DNA of 64,000 bases from Tenacibaculum sp. 190130A14a (lineage in GTDB: Bacteria; Bacteroidota; Bacteroidia; Flavobacteriales; Flavobacteriaceae). Positions within the stretch are counted from its first letter, which is position 1; the number at the start of each line of letters is the position of its first letter. Positions 34,513 through 43,163 of this stretch are shown in pieces. The stretch is taken from assembly GCF_964048965.1 (NCBI RefSeq), contig NZ_OZ040189.1, positions 2,356,001 through 2,420,000 of the forward strand, read 5' to 3'. The position numbers and the translations under genes were made by a program. A model generated the notes under the pieces. It made no database searches. It had not been told where the DNA came from and was given only the letters and a program-made list of their open reading frames with translations.

Positions 34513-35637
34513 TTACGAAAACATATCTTTTACCTTTTCGAAGAAAGATTTATCTGTTTTTTGAGGATTCGGACTAAAGTTATCATCTCCCATCATTTCT
34601 TCAAAAAACTTTCGTTGATCTTTTGTAAGTTCTTGAGGAGTCCAAACATTAATATGAATTAGAAAATCACCATTACCATAATGCTCTATACTTGGTAACC
34701 CTTTACCTTTTAACCTTAAGATTTTACCAGATTGTGTACCTGCCTCAACCTTGATTTTAACTTTTCCAGTTACCGTTTCAATTTCTTTTGAAGTTCCTAA
34801 TACAGCTTCGGAGAAATTGATGTATAAATCATAATGGATGTTACTACCTTCTCTTTTTAAAGTTTCATGCTTTACCTCTTCTATTAAAACTAAAAGATCT
34901 CCCGGAATAGAGTTATTACCAGGTGCTTCATTTCCTTTCCCTCCTACTTTTAACTGTACTCCTTCTGTTACACCTTCAGGAATGTTAATAGAAACTGTTT
35001 CTTCTTTAACAACCATACCTTGTGCATCGGCCCCTGATGGTTTAGAATCTAACATTTCTCCAGCTCCATGACATGTACTACAAGTCGTAGCAGTTTGCAT
35101 TCTACCTAATATTGTATTGGTAACACGCATTTGTTGCCCACTACCATTACATGTTGAACATGTTTTATAAGTTACTCCTTCAGCTTGAACTTTTCTACGA
35201 ACTTTTACTTTTTTCTCAACTCCATTTGCTATTTCTTCAAGAGTTAGCTTTACACGAATACGTAAGTTACTTCCTTTAACTCTAGCTTGACGACGTCCAC
35301 CGCCACCAAAACCACCAAAGCCACCTCCAAAAGCACCTCCAAAAATATCTCCAAATTGGCTGAAAATATCATCCATATTCATACCGCCTCCACCGAAGCC
35401 TCCTTGACCTCCTTCAAAGGCTGCATGACCATACTGATCGTAACGTGCTTTTTTGTTTTCATCGCTCAAGACCTCATAAGCCTCGGCAGCTAATTTAAAT
35501 TTTTCTTCTGCTTCAGTATTATCAGGGTTCTTATCTGGATGATACTTAATGGCCATCTTACGATATGCCTTTTTGATTTCAGCTTGTGTAGCTGATTTTG
35601 TAACTCCTAATATTTCGTAATAATCTTGTTTTGCCAT
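34513..35637 (-). CDS. dnaJ: Chaperone DnaJ with two zinc motifs only
   Basis: A 374-residue DnaJ co-chaperone that stimulates DnaK ATPase and hands over unfolded proteins. The J domain (1-70) holds YHPDKNPDN (HPD motif), followed by a Gly/Phe-rich segment (75-115). The zinc domain has only two CxxCxGxG motifs (CSTCNGSG near 157 and CSTCHGAG near 184) where the classical protein has four. The sequence between them matches the stretch between canonical motifs 2 and 3, so zinc site II is kept and site I is lost. The C-terminal substrate domains are intact. It follows grpE by 70 nt. Confidence 0.95.
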   Translation of the reverse strand: MAKQDYYEILGVTKSATQAEIKKAYRKMAIKYHPDKNPDNTEAEEKFKLAAEAYEVLSDENKKARYDQYGHAAFEGGQGGFGGGGMNMDDIFSQFGDIFGGAFGGGFGGFGGGGRRQARVKGSNLRIRVKLTLEEIANGVEKKVKVRRKVQAEGVTYKTCSTCNGSGQQMRVTNTILGRMQTATTCSTCHGAGEMLDSKPSGADAQGMVVKEETVSINIPEGVTEGVQLKVGGKGNEAPGNNSIPGDLLVLIEEVKHETLKREGSNIHYDLYINFSEAVLGTSKEIETVTGKVKIKVEAGTQSGKILRLKGKGLPSIEHYGNGDFLIHINVWTPQELTKDQRKFFEEMMGDDNFSPNPQKTDKSFFEKVKDMFS

Positions 35638-35640
35638 TGT

Positions 35641-35700
35641 ATTTTAATTGACAATTAACAACTAGCAATATGCAATTGATAACTGATAATTGGAAATTAT
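35641..35700. repeat. Low-complexity AATTG-type intergenic repeat
   Basis: The gap between grpE and dnaJ is made of variants of AATTGACAATTAAC and AACTGATAATTGG, a short imprecise repeat often seen between flavobacterial genes. It can form weak hairpins but shows no terminator. Function unknown. Confidence 0.45.
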
Positions 35701-35707
35701 TAATTGT

Positions 35708-36289
35708 TTATGCTTGTCCCATTACCACTTTTGGATGGCGAATAATTTTATCTCCTAGCTTATACCCTTTTTCCACACAGTCAATAATCTTTCCTTTTAG
35801 ATCATCTGTTGGAGCAGGAATTTGTGTAATTGCATCATGAATCTCAGCATCAAAACTATCTCCCGGATTCACCTCAATCTCAGTTAATCCTTTTTGAGTC
35901 AAAGTATTTTTAAACTTAGACTGAATCAACTCCATCCCTTTTAATAACTCAGTGTCTTCAGATTTTTTAATTTCTGCCAAACCTCTATCAAAATCATCCA
36001 TAATTGGCAGTAAAGCTGTCATTAATTCTTGACTTGCTGTTTTAAATAACTCTATACGCTCTTTAGTTGTACGCTTTTTATAATTTTCAAACTCTGCAAA
36101 TAAACGCAAATATTTGTCTTTTTCTGCTTGAATTAACTCTTCTGCGGTAGGTACCTCTTTCTCTTCCTTATCTTCTTTAGCTTCCTTATCATCAATAGAA
36201 TCAGTAGTTCCCTCTTGATTTACATCAACCTCTACTTGTTTTAAATTATCTTTTAACTCGTCTTCTTGTGTATATTGATCTTTACTCAT
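35708..36289 (-). CDS. grpE: Nucleotide exchange factor GrpE
   Basis: A 193-residue GrpE that releases ADP from DnaK. A disordered, acidic N-terminus (about 1-60) leads into the long coiled coil (EKDKYLRLFAEFENYKKRTT) and the C-terminal beta domain with GDSFDAEIHDAITQI, KGYKLGDKIIRHPKVVMGQA. I use the ATG at 36289 (MSKDQYTQED); an upstream in-frame start would add ten basic residues. It is first gene of a grpE-dnaJ unit; dnaK is not in the window. Confidence 0.95.
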   Translation of the reverse strand: MSKDQYTQEDELKDNLKQVEVDVNQEGTTDSIDDKEAKEDKEEKEVPTAEELIQAEKDKYLRLFAEFENYKKRTTKERIELFKTASQELMTALLPIMDDFDRGLAEIKKSEDTELLKGMELIQSKFKNTLTQKGLTEIEVNPGDSFDAEIHDAITQIPAPTDDLKGKIIDCVEKGYKLGDKIIRHPKVVMGQA

Positions 36290-36452
36290 TGTAAATCGTT
36301 TCTTAAATTTCTTTAGCATTCTTTTATCAATAATATTGCCAATTAATTAATTGTGTCAACATGACATTATTAATTATTTTTTTATGCTTTTGTTAGTATA
36401 ATTTTTATATATTTAACTCGAATAAATATTAACTTAAAAGTCCCTCGTACTC

Positions 36453-36647
36453 ATGAGAAAAAACTTATTAAACGTAAAAGGTGCAACAATTTTAGCAAAA
36501 CAAGAATTAAAATCTATTAATGGAGGTATTTCTTTCAAAGATGCTTCCAAATGTGGATGTGATTGTGCAGGACGTGTTACTGGTCCTTTTTATTGCCACC
36601 AATTAATTGCTTGCCCTCAAGTTTATACTTGTAACGAAGAATCTTAA
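36453..36647 (+). CDS. GG-leader (bacteriocin-type) small peptide precursor
   Basis: A 64-residue peptide starting MRKNLLNVKGATILAKQELK and carrying the double-glycine leader motif KSINGG (cut after Gly 26 or so), the pattern of natural-product precursor peptides common in Bacteroidota. The predicted core of about 38 residues holds six Cys (SKCGCDCAG, FYCHQLIACPQ, TCNEES) and suits disulfide or thioether cross-links. No exporter, peptidase or modification gene is found in the window, so processing enzymes must be encoded elsewhere. It stands alone, with its own terminator. Confidence 0.82.
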   Translation: MRKNLLNVKGATILAKQELKSINGGISFKDASKCGCDCAGRVTGPFYCHQLIACPQVYTCNEES

Positions 36648-36653
36648 AATAAA

Positions 36654-36682
36654 AAAGGCTACCAAAATGGTAGCCTTTTTTT
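36654..36682. terminator. Bidirectional intrinsic terminator
   Basis: Arms AAAGGCTACCA (36654-36664) and TGGTAGCCTTT (36668-36678) with a 3-nt loop and A/T tails. It serves the small peptide gene (ends 36647) and murA (ends 36699). Confidence 0.9.
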
Positions 36683-36698
36683 TACCTTCTATTTTAGA

Positions 36699-38012
36699 CT
36701 AGTCTTCAATTCTTTCAATTTTTGCTCCAATAGACTTTAAACGAGCTTCTATATTTTCATATCCTCTATCAATTTGTTCAATATTATTAATTATTGAAGT
36801 TCCTTTTGCCGATAACGCAGCTATTAATAAAGAAATTCCTGCTCTAATATCTGGTGAAGTCATTTTTGTTGCTTTTAATTGACTTTGGAAATCATGACCA
36901 ATTACGGTAGCTCTATGCGGATCACATAAAATTACTTTGGCTCCCATATCTATTAATTTATCTACAAAGAATAATCGGCTTTCAAACATTTTTTGATGTA
37001 TTAATACCGTTCCTTTTGCTTGCGTAGCAACTACCAAAACAATACTCAATAAATCTGGTGTAAAACCAGGCCAAGGTGCATCGGCTACTGTTAAAACAGA
37101 TCCATCAATATAGTTTTGTATTTCATATGAATCTTGCTCAGGAATATAGATATCATCTCCACGTTTTTCTAAGTTGATTCCTAATTTTCTAAATACATTT
37201 GGAATTTGTCCTAAATCTTTCCAGCTAACATCTTTAATTGTTAGCTCTGAACGTGTCATTGCAGCCATTCCTACCCAACTACCAATCTCAATCATGTCTG
37301 GTAAAACTCTGTGGGTACACCCTCCTAACGATTCAACTCCTTCAATAGTTAATAAATTAGAACCTACTCCTGTTATCTTTGCCCCCATAGAGTTCAACAT
37401 TTTAGACAATTGCTGAATATATGGTTCACAAGCTGCATTATATATTGTAGTAGTTCCTTTAGCTAAAACTGCTGCCATAATTATATTTGCAGTTCCAGTA
37501 ACTGAAGCCTCATCTAACAACATATCTGTTCCTACTAAACCTGTATCGGTTTCAACACCATAGAAATATTCTTCTCTATTGTAACGAAATTTTGCTCCTA
37601 GATTAATGAATCCTTCAAAATGTGTATCAAGACGTCTACGTCCTATCTTATCTCCTCCAGGTCTTGGAATATATCCTTTTCCAAAACGTGCTAATAACGG
37701 ACCTACAATCATAATAGACCCTCTTAAAGAGCTACCATCTCTTTTAAATTCTGGGCTCTCTAAATATTTTAAATTAATATCATCTGCTTGGAAACTATAT
37801 GAATTTGGTCCTAATTTCTCTATTTTAACTCCTAATTCTCCTAGGATGAAAATAAGTTTGTTTACATCAATAATATCTGGGATGTTATTAATCACAACTT
37901 TTTCGGGAGTTAATAAAACTGCACAAATTATCTGTAATGCTTCATTCTTTGCTCCTTGTGGCGTAATAGTTCCTTTTAACTTATGCCCTCCTTCTATTTT
38001 AAATGATGCCAT
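36699..38012 (-). CDS. murA: UDP-N-acetylglucosamine 1-carboxyvinyltransferase (Cys-to-Asp variant)
   Basis: A 437-residue MurA, which adds enolpyruvate from PEP to UDP-GlcNAc in the first committed step of peptidoglycan synthesis. Both inside-out alpha/beta domains are present, with GAKNEALQIICAVLL at the start and DGSVLTVADAPWPGFTPDLL later. The flexible catalytic loop reads RPGGDKIGRRRLDTH, with Asp (residue 121) where the fosfomycin-reactive Cys is found in most bacteria. The enzyme should therefore be insensitive to fosfomycin. Its ATG follows the DUF4290 gene stop directly (no gap), so the two are coupled. Confidence 0.96.
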   Translation of the reverse strand: MASFKIEGGHKLKGTITPQGAKNEALQIICAVLLTPEKVVINNIPDIIDVNKLIFILGELGVKIEKLGPNSYSFQADDINLKYLESPEFKRDGSSLRGSIMIVGPLLARFGKGYIPRPGGDKIGRRRLDTHFEGFINLGAKFRYNREEYFYGVETDTGLVGTDMLLDEASVTGTANIIMAAVLAKGTTTIYNAACEPYIQQLSKMLNSMGAKITGVGSNLLTIEGVESLGGCTHRVLPDMIEIGSWVGMAAMTRSELTIKDVSWKDLGQIPNVFRKLGINLEKRGDDIYIPEQDSYEIQNYIDGSVLTVADAPWPGFTPDLLSIVLVVATQAKGTVLIHQKMFESRLFFVDKLIDMGAKVILCDPHRATVIGHDFQSQLKATKMTSPDIRAGISLLIAALSAKGTSIINNIEQIDRGYENIEARLKSIGAKIERIED

Positions 38013-38639
38013 TTACTTCTTTCTATTTTTATTTTTATTTGTGTTCTTCTTTTTACTGTAAGTACTTCTAACTTTAATCAAATTTTTACTTTCAATCAAA
38101 CCTTCTTCCATATTTCTAAAGTCAATTTTACCATCAGAAAGCTCATATAAATGTTCTAAGATAACTCCATCTTCAACAGTATCTTTATTCCAGTTTAGAT
38201 AACATTTCTTCATATGATTTGCTATGGTAAATATCAATGCTTCTTTCATATCTCCTTCTTCCCAAGTTAATGCTACATCAATCATTGTTTGAATATTGGT
38301 TCCGTAGAATCTATATTTTGATGCTGATTTAGGATAAGGTAATTTCTCTGGCTTTTCTTGTAATTCTTCTTTTGAAGGAGTTTCATATGGGCTATCTACG
38401 TCTAACTCAAAATTGGCCATTATATGCAACTGATCCCATAATTTATGTTTAAAATCTGGAACATCACGTAAGTGAGGTTGTAAATTCCCCATTACATCAA
38501 TGATTGCTTTTGCCATAGTATTTCTCTCTTCCTTGCTTTCTAAAGCCATACAATGATTTACCAATTTTTGAATATGTCTACCATATTCTGGTATTCTCAT
38601 AGTAGGTCTTTCCGAATTATATTCTAAATCAAACGTCAT
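38013..38639 (-). CDS. DUF4290 family protein
   Basis: A 208-residue soluble protein of the Bacteroidota-specific DUF4290 family (MTFDLEYNSERPTMRIPEYG, then RHIQKLVNHCMALESKEERN). The fold is mostly helical and function is unknown. The C-terminus is a lysine-rich tail (KKKNTNKNKNRKK). Its position between a UvrD-type helicase and murA is one I recall from other Flavobacteriia, and murA starts directly after its stop. Confidence 0.88.
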   Translation of the reverse strand: MTFDLEYNSERPTMRIPEYGRHIQKLVNHCMALESKEERNTMAKAIIDVMGNLQPHLRDVPDFKHKLWDQLHIMANFELDVDSPYETPSKEELQEKPEKLPYPKSASKYRFYGTNIQTMIDVALTWEEGDMKEALIFTIANHMKKCYLNWNKDTVEDGVILEHLYELSDGKIDFRNMEEGLIESKNLIKVRSTYSKKKNTNKNKNRKK

Positions 38640-38709
38640 TTTTCAATATTTTAAGTATGCAAAATAGCTAATAATTGCTAATTATTGCTTAAGATTGCTT
38701 TAATTTTAA

Positions 38710-41040
38710 TTAACCTATTACCTTCAATTTTGCGAATTGAAGTAATAATTTCTTTTTTCCTGCAGTGCTAAATTCTATTTCTGCTTTTTTATTTGGTCCT
38801 TTTCCTTCTAAACCTATGACTCTACCAGTTCCGAAACGATTGTGCTCAACCAAATTCCCTACAGTAATTTCTCCATCAAATAAATTGGCTTTTGAAGATG
38901 ATACTTCAGAAACTTTTTTCATTCGACTTTTTGGAGGTACTAAATTTGATTTATCTTTTTTAGCCAAAAACTCCTTTCGTTTCTTCTGAATTGGCTTTTG
39001 AAAACGCACCTGCTTAGGAGCATCATCAAACAAATCTGCATCAATGAAACGATTCGCCCTTGGTTCTGGGAGTTTTGGAGCTAAGTATTCTAAGAACTTA
39101 TCATCAATTTCTTCTAAAAATCTACTAGGTTCTCCATCTGTAAGTTTCCCCCAACGGTATCTTGTTTGTGCATAAGTTAAATAAGCTACTTTTTCAGCTC
39201 TAGTTAAAGCTACATAAAATAAACGTCTTTCTTCTTCCAATTCACTTCTCGTATTCATACTCATTGCAGATGGAAATAAATTTTCTTCCAATCCTACAAT
39301 ATATACATACGGATATTCTAATCCTTTTGATAAGTGAATTGTCATCAAAGAAACTCTCGGTTCTTCATCTTGTTTTTCAGAATCAAAATCCGTAGCCAAT
39401 GCCACATCTTCTAAGAAAGCCGTTAAGGAAGCATCTAATCCTTCTTCAATTTTATCTGAAATAAAATCTTTAATACCATTTAATAATTCTTGAACGTTCT
39501 CCACTTTAGTAATACTTTCGGGAGTACCGTCTTTTTGAAGGTCTTTTACTATTTGTGTTTGTTTTACAACAGAATCAGCTACTTCAAAAGCATTTTTTGC
39601 CTTGGCTTCAATCTGAAAACGCTGAATCATATTTACAAAGTTTTGCAACTTTGTTTTGGTACCTGCATTGATCTTTATATCAACCTTATCCAAATTCATT
39701 AAAACTTCAAAAATGGATTTTTTATAGTGATTTGCAGCAATGACCAATTTATCAACCGTAGTAGCACCAATACCTCTTGCAGGATAATTAATGATACGCT
39801 TTAATGCTTCTTCATCATTCGGGTTGATTAATATTCTTAAATACGAAAGTGTATCTTTTATTTCTTTTCGTTGGTAGAAAGATATACCTCCATAAATCTT
39901 ATACTGAATATTTTTCTTACGTAATGCATCTTCTATTGCTCTCGATTGTGCATTTGTTCTATATAAAATGGCAAATGAATCGTTTTGCAATTGTTGATTC
40001 ATTTTGTTCTCCCAAATAGATTGCGCCACAAAACGTCCTTCTTCTCCTTCTGAAATAGTTCGCATCACTTTTACTTGCTCTCCAGCGTCATTAGCGGTCC
40101 AAATCTCTTTGTCTAATTTGGTTTTGTTTTTATCAATCACACTATTTGCTGCTAGAACAATATTGCTGCTAGAACGATAATTTTGTTCTAATTTAAACGT
40201 TTTTACATCTGGGTAATCCTTTTGGAAGTTTAAGATGTTTTGAATATTCGCCCCACGGAATCCATAGATACTTTGCGAATCATCTCCTACCACACAAATA
40301 TTTTGAAAACGATCTGCTAAAGCTCTTACGATTAAATACTGTGAATGGTTGGTATCCTGGTACTCATCTACCATGATATATCTAAAACGGTCTTGATATT
40401 TCGCCAATACATCTGGAAATCTAGCTAACAATTCATTAGTACGTAATAATAAATCATCAAAATCCATAGCCCCAGATTTAAAACACCTATCCACATATTC
40501 TTTATAAATGTCTCCTGTTTTCGGTCTGCTGGCTTCTAAATCAGCTTGTTGTAGCTCTGAATTATTAAAATATGCTCTAACCGTAATCAAACTATTTTTA
40601 AAAGATGAGATACGACTCAAAATTTGTTTTGGTTTGTATCTATCTTTGTCTAACTGCATTTCTTTAATAATTGCAGTAATTAAACGAACAGAGTCTTGGG
40701 TATCATAGATGGTGAAATTAGATGGATATCCCAATCGATCTGCTTCAGAACGCAAAATACGTGCAAAAATAGAGTGAAATGTTCCCATCCACAGATTCTT
40801 GGCTTCACTATATCCTACTACTTTACCAATACGCTCTTTCATTTCTCGTGCTGCCTTGTTGGTAAAGGTTAATGACAATATATTAAAAGCATCTACTCCT
40901 CCTTGCATTAAATGTGCAATTCTGTAAGTTAATACTCTTGTTTTACCAGATCCTGCTCCTGCAATGATAATCATTGGACCGTCTTTTTGTAAAACGGCTG
41001 CCCTTTGAGGCTCGTTAAGTTGCTCTAAATAAGTACTCAA
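38710..41040 (-). CDS. UvrD/PcrA-type superfamily 1 DNA helicase
   Basis: A 776-residue 3'-5' DNA helicase acting in repair and replication restart. Helicase motifs are all visible: Walker A AGAGSGKTR (about 28-36), LTFTNKAAREM, MVDEYQDTN (Walker B), VVGDDSQSIYGFRGA, LEQNYRSS, MTIHLSKGLEYPYV and VALTRAEK. The C-terminal 60 residues (GNLVEHNRFGTGRVIGLEG to FAKLKVIG) form a Tudor-like domain that in PcrA binds RNA polymerase. Length and domain order are complete. It is the first gene of the uvrD-DUF4290-murA run, 70 nt upstream of the DUF4290 gene. Confidence 0.95.
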   Translation of the reverse strand: MSTYLEQLNEPQRAAVLQKDGPMIIIAGAGSGKTRVLTYRIAHLMQGGVDAFNILSLTFTNKAAREMKERIGKVVGYSEAKNLWMGTFHSIFARILRSEADRLGYPSNFTIYDTQDSVRLITAIIKEMQLDKDRYKPKQILSRISSFKNSLITVRAYFNNSELQQADLEASRPKTGDIYKEYVDRCFKSGAMDFDDLLLRTNELLARFPDVLAKYQDRFRYIMVDEYQDTNHSQYLIVRALADRFQNICVVGDDSQSIYGFRGANIQNILNFQKDYPDVKTFKLEQNYRSSSNIVLAANSVIDKNKTKLDKEIWTANDAGEQVKVMRTISEGEEGRFVAQSIWENKMNQQLQNDSFAILYRTNAQSRAIEDALRKKNIQYKIYGGISFYQRKEIKDTLSYLRILINPNDEEALKRIINYPARGIGATTVDKLVIAANHYKKSIFEVLMNLDKVDIKINAGTKTKLQNFVNMIQRFQIEAKAKNAFEVADSVVKQTQIVKDLQKDGTPESITKVENVQELLNGIKDFISDKIEEGLDASLTAFLEDVALATDFDSEKQDEEPRVSLMTIHLSKGLEYPYVYIVGLEENLFPSAMSMNTRSELEEERRLFYVALTRAEKVAYLTYAQTRYRWGKLTDGEPSRFLEEIDDKFLEYLAPKLPEPRANRFIDADLFDDAPKQVRFQKPIQKKRKEFLAKKDKSNLVPPKSRMKKVSEVSSSKANLFDGEITVGNLVEHNRFGTGRVIGLEGKGPNKKAEIEFSTAGKKKLLLQFAKLKVIG

Positions 41041-41182
41041 TGAAAAATATATTGAAAGAATTTACAAAGTGGAAAATTACGGATTCTTTTAGGTTTTATA
41101 AAGGCTTATTAACATTTTTTTATTCACATTTTTTTTCTCAAAGTAAATGTTATGCTTACTTTCGTCTTCAATAGTTTTGAAT

Positions 41183-41695
41183 ATGGAAGATAAAATATTA
41201 GAAGGACTTGCTTATGCCCTTCCTGCTTTAATTACTGGAGGTGTGGCATACATGATTTTAAGTCGCTTTATTGATCAAGATAATAATGAGAAAAAGTTCA
41301 ACGCTTTAGTTGAAAAAAAACGAGAGAGTTTACCAACAAAGCTGCAAGCATATGAGCGTATGCTTTTGTTTTGTGAACGTATTAATCCAGCTAAATTATT
41401 ATTAAGAATTAAACCAATTGGAAATAACCCAGAAGATTATTCTCAATTGTTAATTGCCAATATTGAGCAAGAGTTTGAGCACAATTTAGTGCAACAATTG
41501 TATATTTCTGATGATAGTTGGAAAGCAGTAACAGGCGCTAAGTTAGCGATTATGGCTAAGATTAGGAATACTGCTGAAAAGGCGAGTTCTGCTAACGAAT
41601 TAAGAGAAAATGTTCTGATAGACTATTCTCAAGAAGCGAGTCCAACAGAAACCGCTGTTTTAATTCTAAAACAAGAAGTAAAAAAATTAATATAA
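41183..41695 (+). CDS. Small membrane-anchored conserved protein
   Basis: A 170-residue protein with one N-terminal membrane helix (residues 8-28, ALPALITGGVAYMILSRFID). The rest is soluble and helical, including LQAYERMLLFCERINPAKLL and EFEHNLVQQLYISDDSW. It resembles small uncharacterised flavobacterial proteins, but I cannot name its function. The ATG at 41183 is chosen, as the sequence upstream in frame is unlike a signal. It is divergent from the helicase gene and converges on the alpha-glucan locus at a bidirectional terminator. Confidence 0.75.
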   Translation: MEDKILEGLAYALPALITGGVAYMILSRFIDQDNNEKKFNALVEKKRESLPTKLQAYERMLLFCERINPAKLLLRIKPIGNNPEDYSQLLIANIEQEFEHNLVQQLYISDDSWKAVTGAKLAIMAKIRNTAEKASSANELRENVLIDYSQEASPTETAVLILKQEVKKLI

Positions 41696-41722
41696 AAAAA
41701 GCTCGCAATTGCGAGCTTTTTT
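41695..41722. terminator. Bidirectional intrinsic terminator
   Basis: Perfect palindrome GCTCGCAA / TTGCGAGC (41701-41716) with no loop spacer and A6/T6 flanks. It closes both the small membrane-protein gene (+) and the minus-strand arm of the alpha-glucan locus. Confidence 0.9.
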
Positions 41723-41730
41723 ATTCGTTG

Positions 41731-43158
41731 TTATTCTTTGATTAAGATCTTGTATTCCCATGGACCTAGTTCAAAAGCATCTTTGTTTAATGTAATGTTC
41801 GAATTAGCCATATAATCTTTAAAGGTACCTTCTACTGGTGCAACTATCTTATCTCCTTCCTTAGAAAGGTTTGCAATAAATACCACTTCAGTATTTCCTT
41901 TTTTACGTACAAAAGCTAATATGTTTTTATCTGTTTCTAAGCGCTCGTATGAAGCAGCTTCTTTTCCTCCATTTAAAGCAGTGTTTGTTTCTTTAAGTTT
42001 TCCTAATTTCTGCAATACTTCCCACTCTTTTCCTTTTTCATGTGGTATTTCATCTTTTTCAAAAAACTTTAATCGATGTTTCATTCCGTATTCTTGTCCA
42101 GAGTAAATTAATGGCATTCCTGGTGCTACATAACTTAAAGCAGTCATAACTTCCCAAGCATCTCCCATACGCTCTTCAATGGTTCCGTTCCAAGAATTTT
42201 CATCATGGTTCGTTACAAACGTCATTAAAATATCATCATTTTCATAACGTGTAGTATCTTTTGCATAGTTTTCATCCCACGCTTTTGCTCCACCATCTTT
42301 CGCAATGTGGTTCATGGTATGATGGCGATCCCATCCGTAAGCCATATCAAACAATCCGTCTTTTAATAGTTCTGGTTCCCAAGCTTCTGCTAACATAAAG
42401 ATGTCTTTTTTAGCTCTTAACTTCGGTATTGCTTCCTGCCAGAAATCTGTTGGTACTGATCCTGCAACATCACAACGGAATCCATCTACATTTTCTTCGG
42501 TAATCCAATGTTGCATGTCTTTTACCATTGCCTTACGCAATTCTTTGTTGTCATAGTTTAAGTCAGCAACATCTGCCCAACCTACTGGAGTTCCATCAGC
42601 ATTTAAAGGATCTGTAATTTCTCCTTTTGCATTCTTTGTATAAAATTCTGGATTGCTTGTTAACCAAGTATGATCCCATCCTGTATGGTTTGGAACCCAA
42701 TCTAAAATTACATACATGTCATTTTCATGTGCCGTTTTTACCAATTTTCTAAAATCTTCAATGGTACCAAATTCTGGATTGATCTTCGTAAAATCGGTTA
42801 CAGCATAGTAACTTCCTAAATATTTTTTTCTTTCCCCTTCTGGAAACTCCGAAGCAAACTTATCTCCAGTTGCTTTTCTCTTCGTTTCTGAAATTGGAAA
42901 TATGGGCATTAACCATATAATTTTTACGCCTAATTCTTTTAATTGAGGAATGTCTTTTGTGAATTGCTCAAAGGTTCCTTCCTTTGAATACTGTCTAATA
43001 TTTGCTTCATATATAACCGCATTTTCCATCATGTTATCTGAAACAGGGGCTATTTTAGCTACCGCTGCTGGAGTGGTAACTTTGGCTTCTTCCTTTTTTT
43101 CAGTTTTACATGCAAAAACGATACATAAACTTGCAATAATTAACGTTAGTTTCTTCAT
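41731..43158 (-). CDS. GH13 alpha-amylase-family lipoprotein
   Basis: A 475-residue glycoside hydrolase of family 13 acting on alpha-1,4-glucans, with a lipoprotein signal (MKKLTLIIASLCIVFAC). The (beta/alpha)8 motifs are LDWVPNHT (region I), GFRCDVAG with the nucleophile Asp near residue 230, LAEAWE with the acid/base Glu near 258, and VTNHDENSW with the stabilising Asp near 317. A small beta domain closes the protein. It is the last gene of the minus-strand operon, 5 nt after the next GH13 gene. Exact specificity (oligosaccharide hydrolase or alpha-glucosidase) cannot be read from the sequence. Confidence 0.92.
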   Translation of the reverse strand: MKKLTLIIASLCIVFACKTEKKEEAKVTTPAAVAKIAPVSDNMMENAVIYEANIRQYSKEGTFEQFTKDIPQLKELGVKIIWLMPIFPISETKRKATGDKFASEFPEGERKKYLGSYYAVTDFTKINPEFGTIEDFRKLVKTAHENDMYVILDWVPNHTGWDHTWLTSNPEFYTKNAKGEITDPLNADGTPVGWADVADLNYDNKELRKAMVKDMQHWITEENVDGFRCDVAGSVPTDFWQEAIPKLRAKKDIFMLAEAWEPELLKDGLFDMAYGWDRHHTMNHIAKDGGAKAWDENYAKDTTRYENDDILMTFVTNHDENSWNGTIEERMGDAWEVMTALSYVAPGMPLIYSGQEYGMKHRLKFFEKDEIPHEKGKEWEVLQKLGKLKETNTALNGGKEAASYERLETDKNILAFVRKKGNTEVVFIANLSKEGDKIVAPVEGTFKDYMANSNITLNKDAFELGPWEYKILIKE

Positions 43159-43163
43159 ACTCT

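Noticed and set aside
34221..34577. Plus-strand reading frames across the small-RNA array (118 and 78 codons) with repeated KKTHSKIEWENCYEKEK-like text
   Set aside because: They are antisense translations of the non-coding units, caused by the repeated terminators and linkers; no leader, family or start context supports them.
35641..35700. AT-rich AATTG-type repeat as a possible RNA or insertion end
   Set aside because: No hairpin of note, no target duplication and no partner copy inside the window; treated as low-complexity intergenic DNA.
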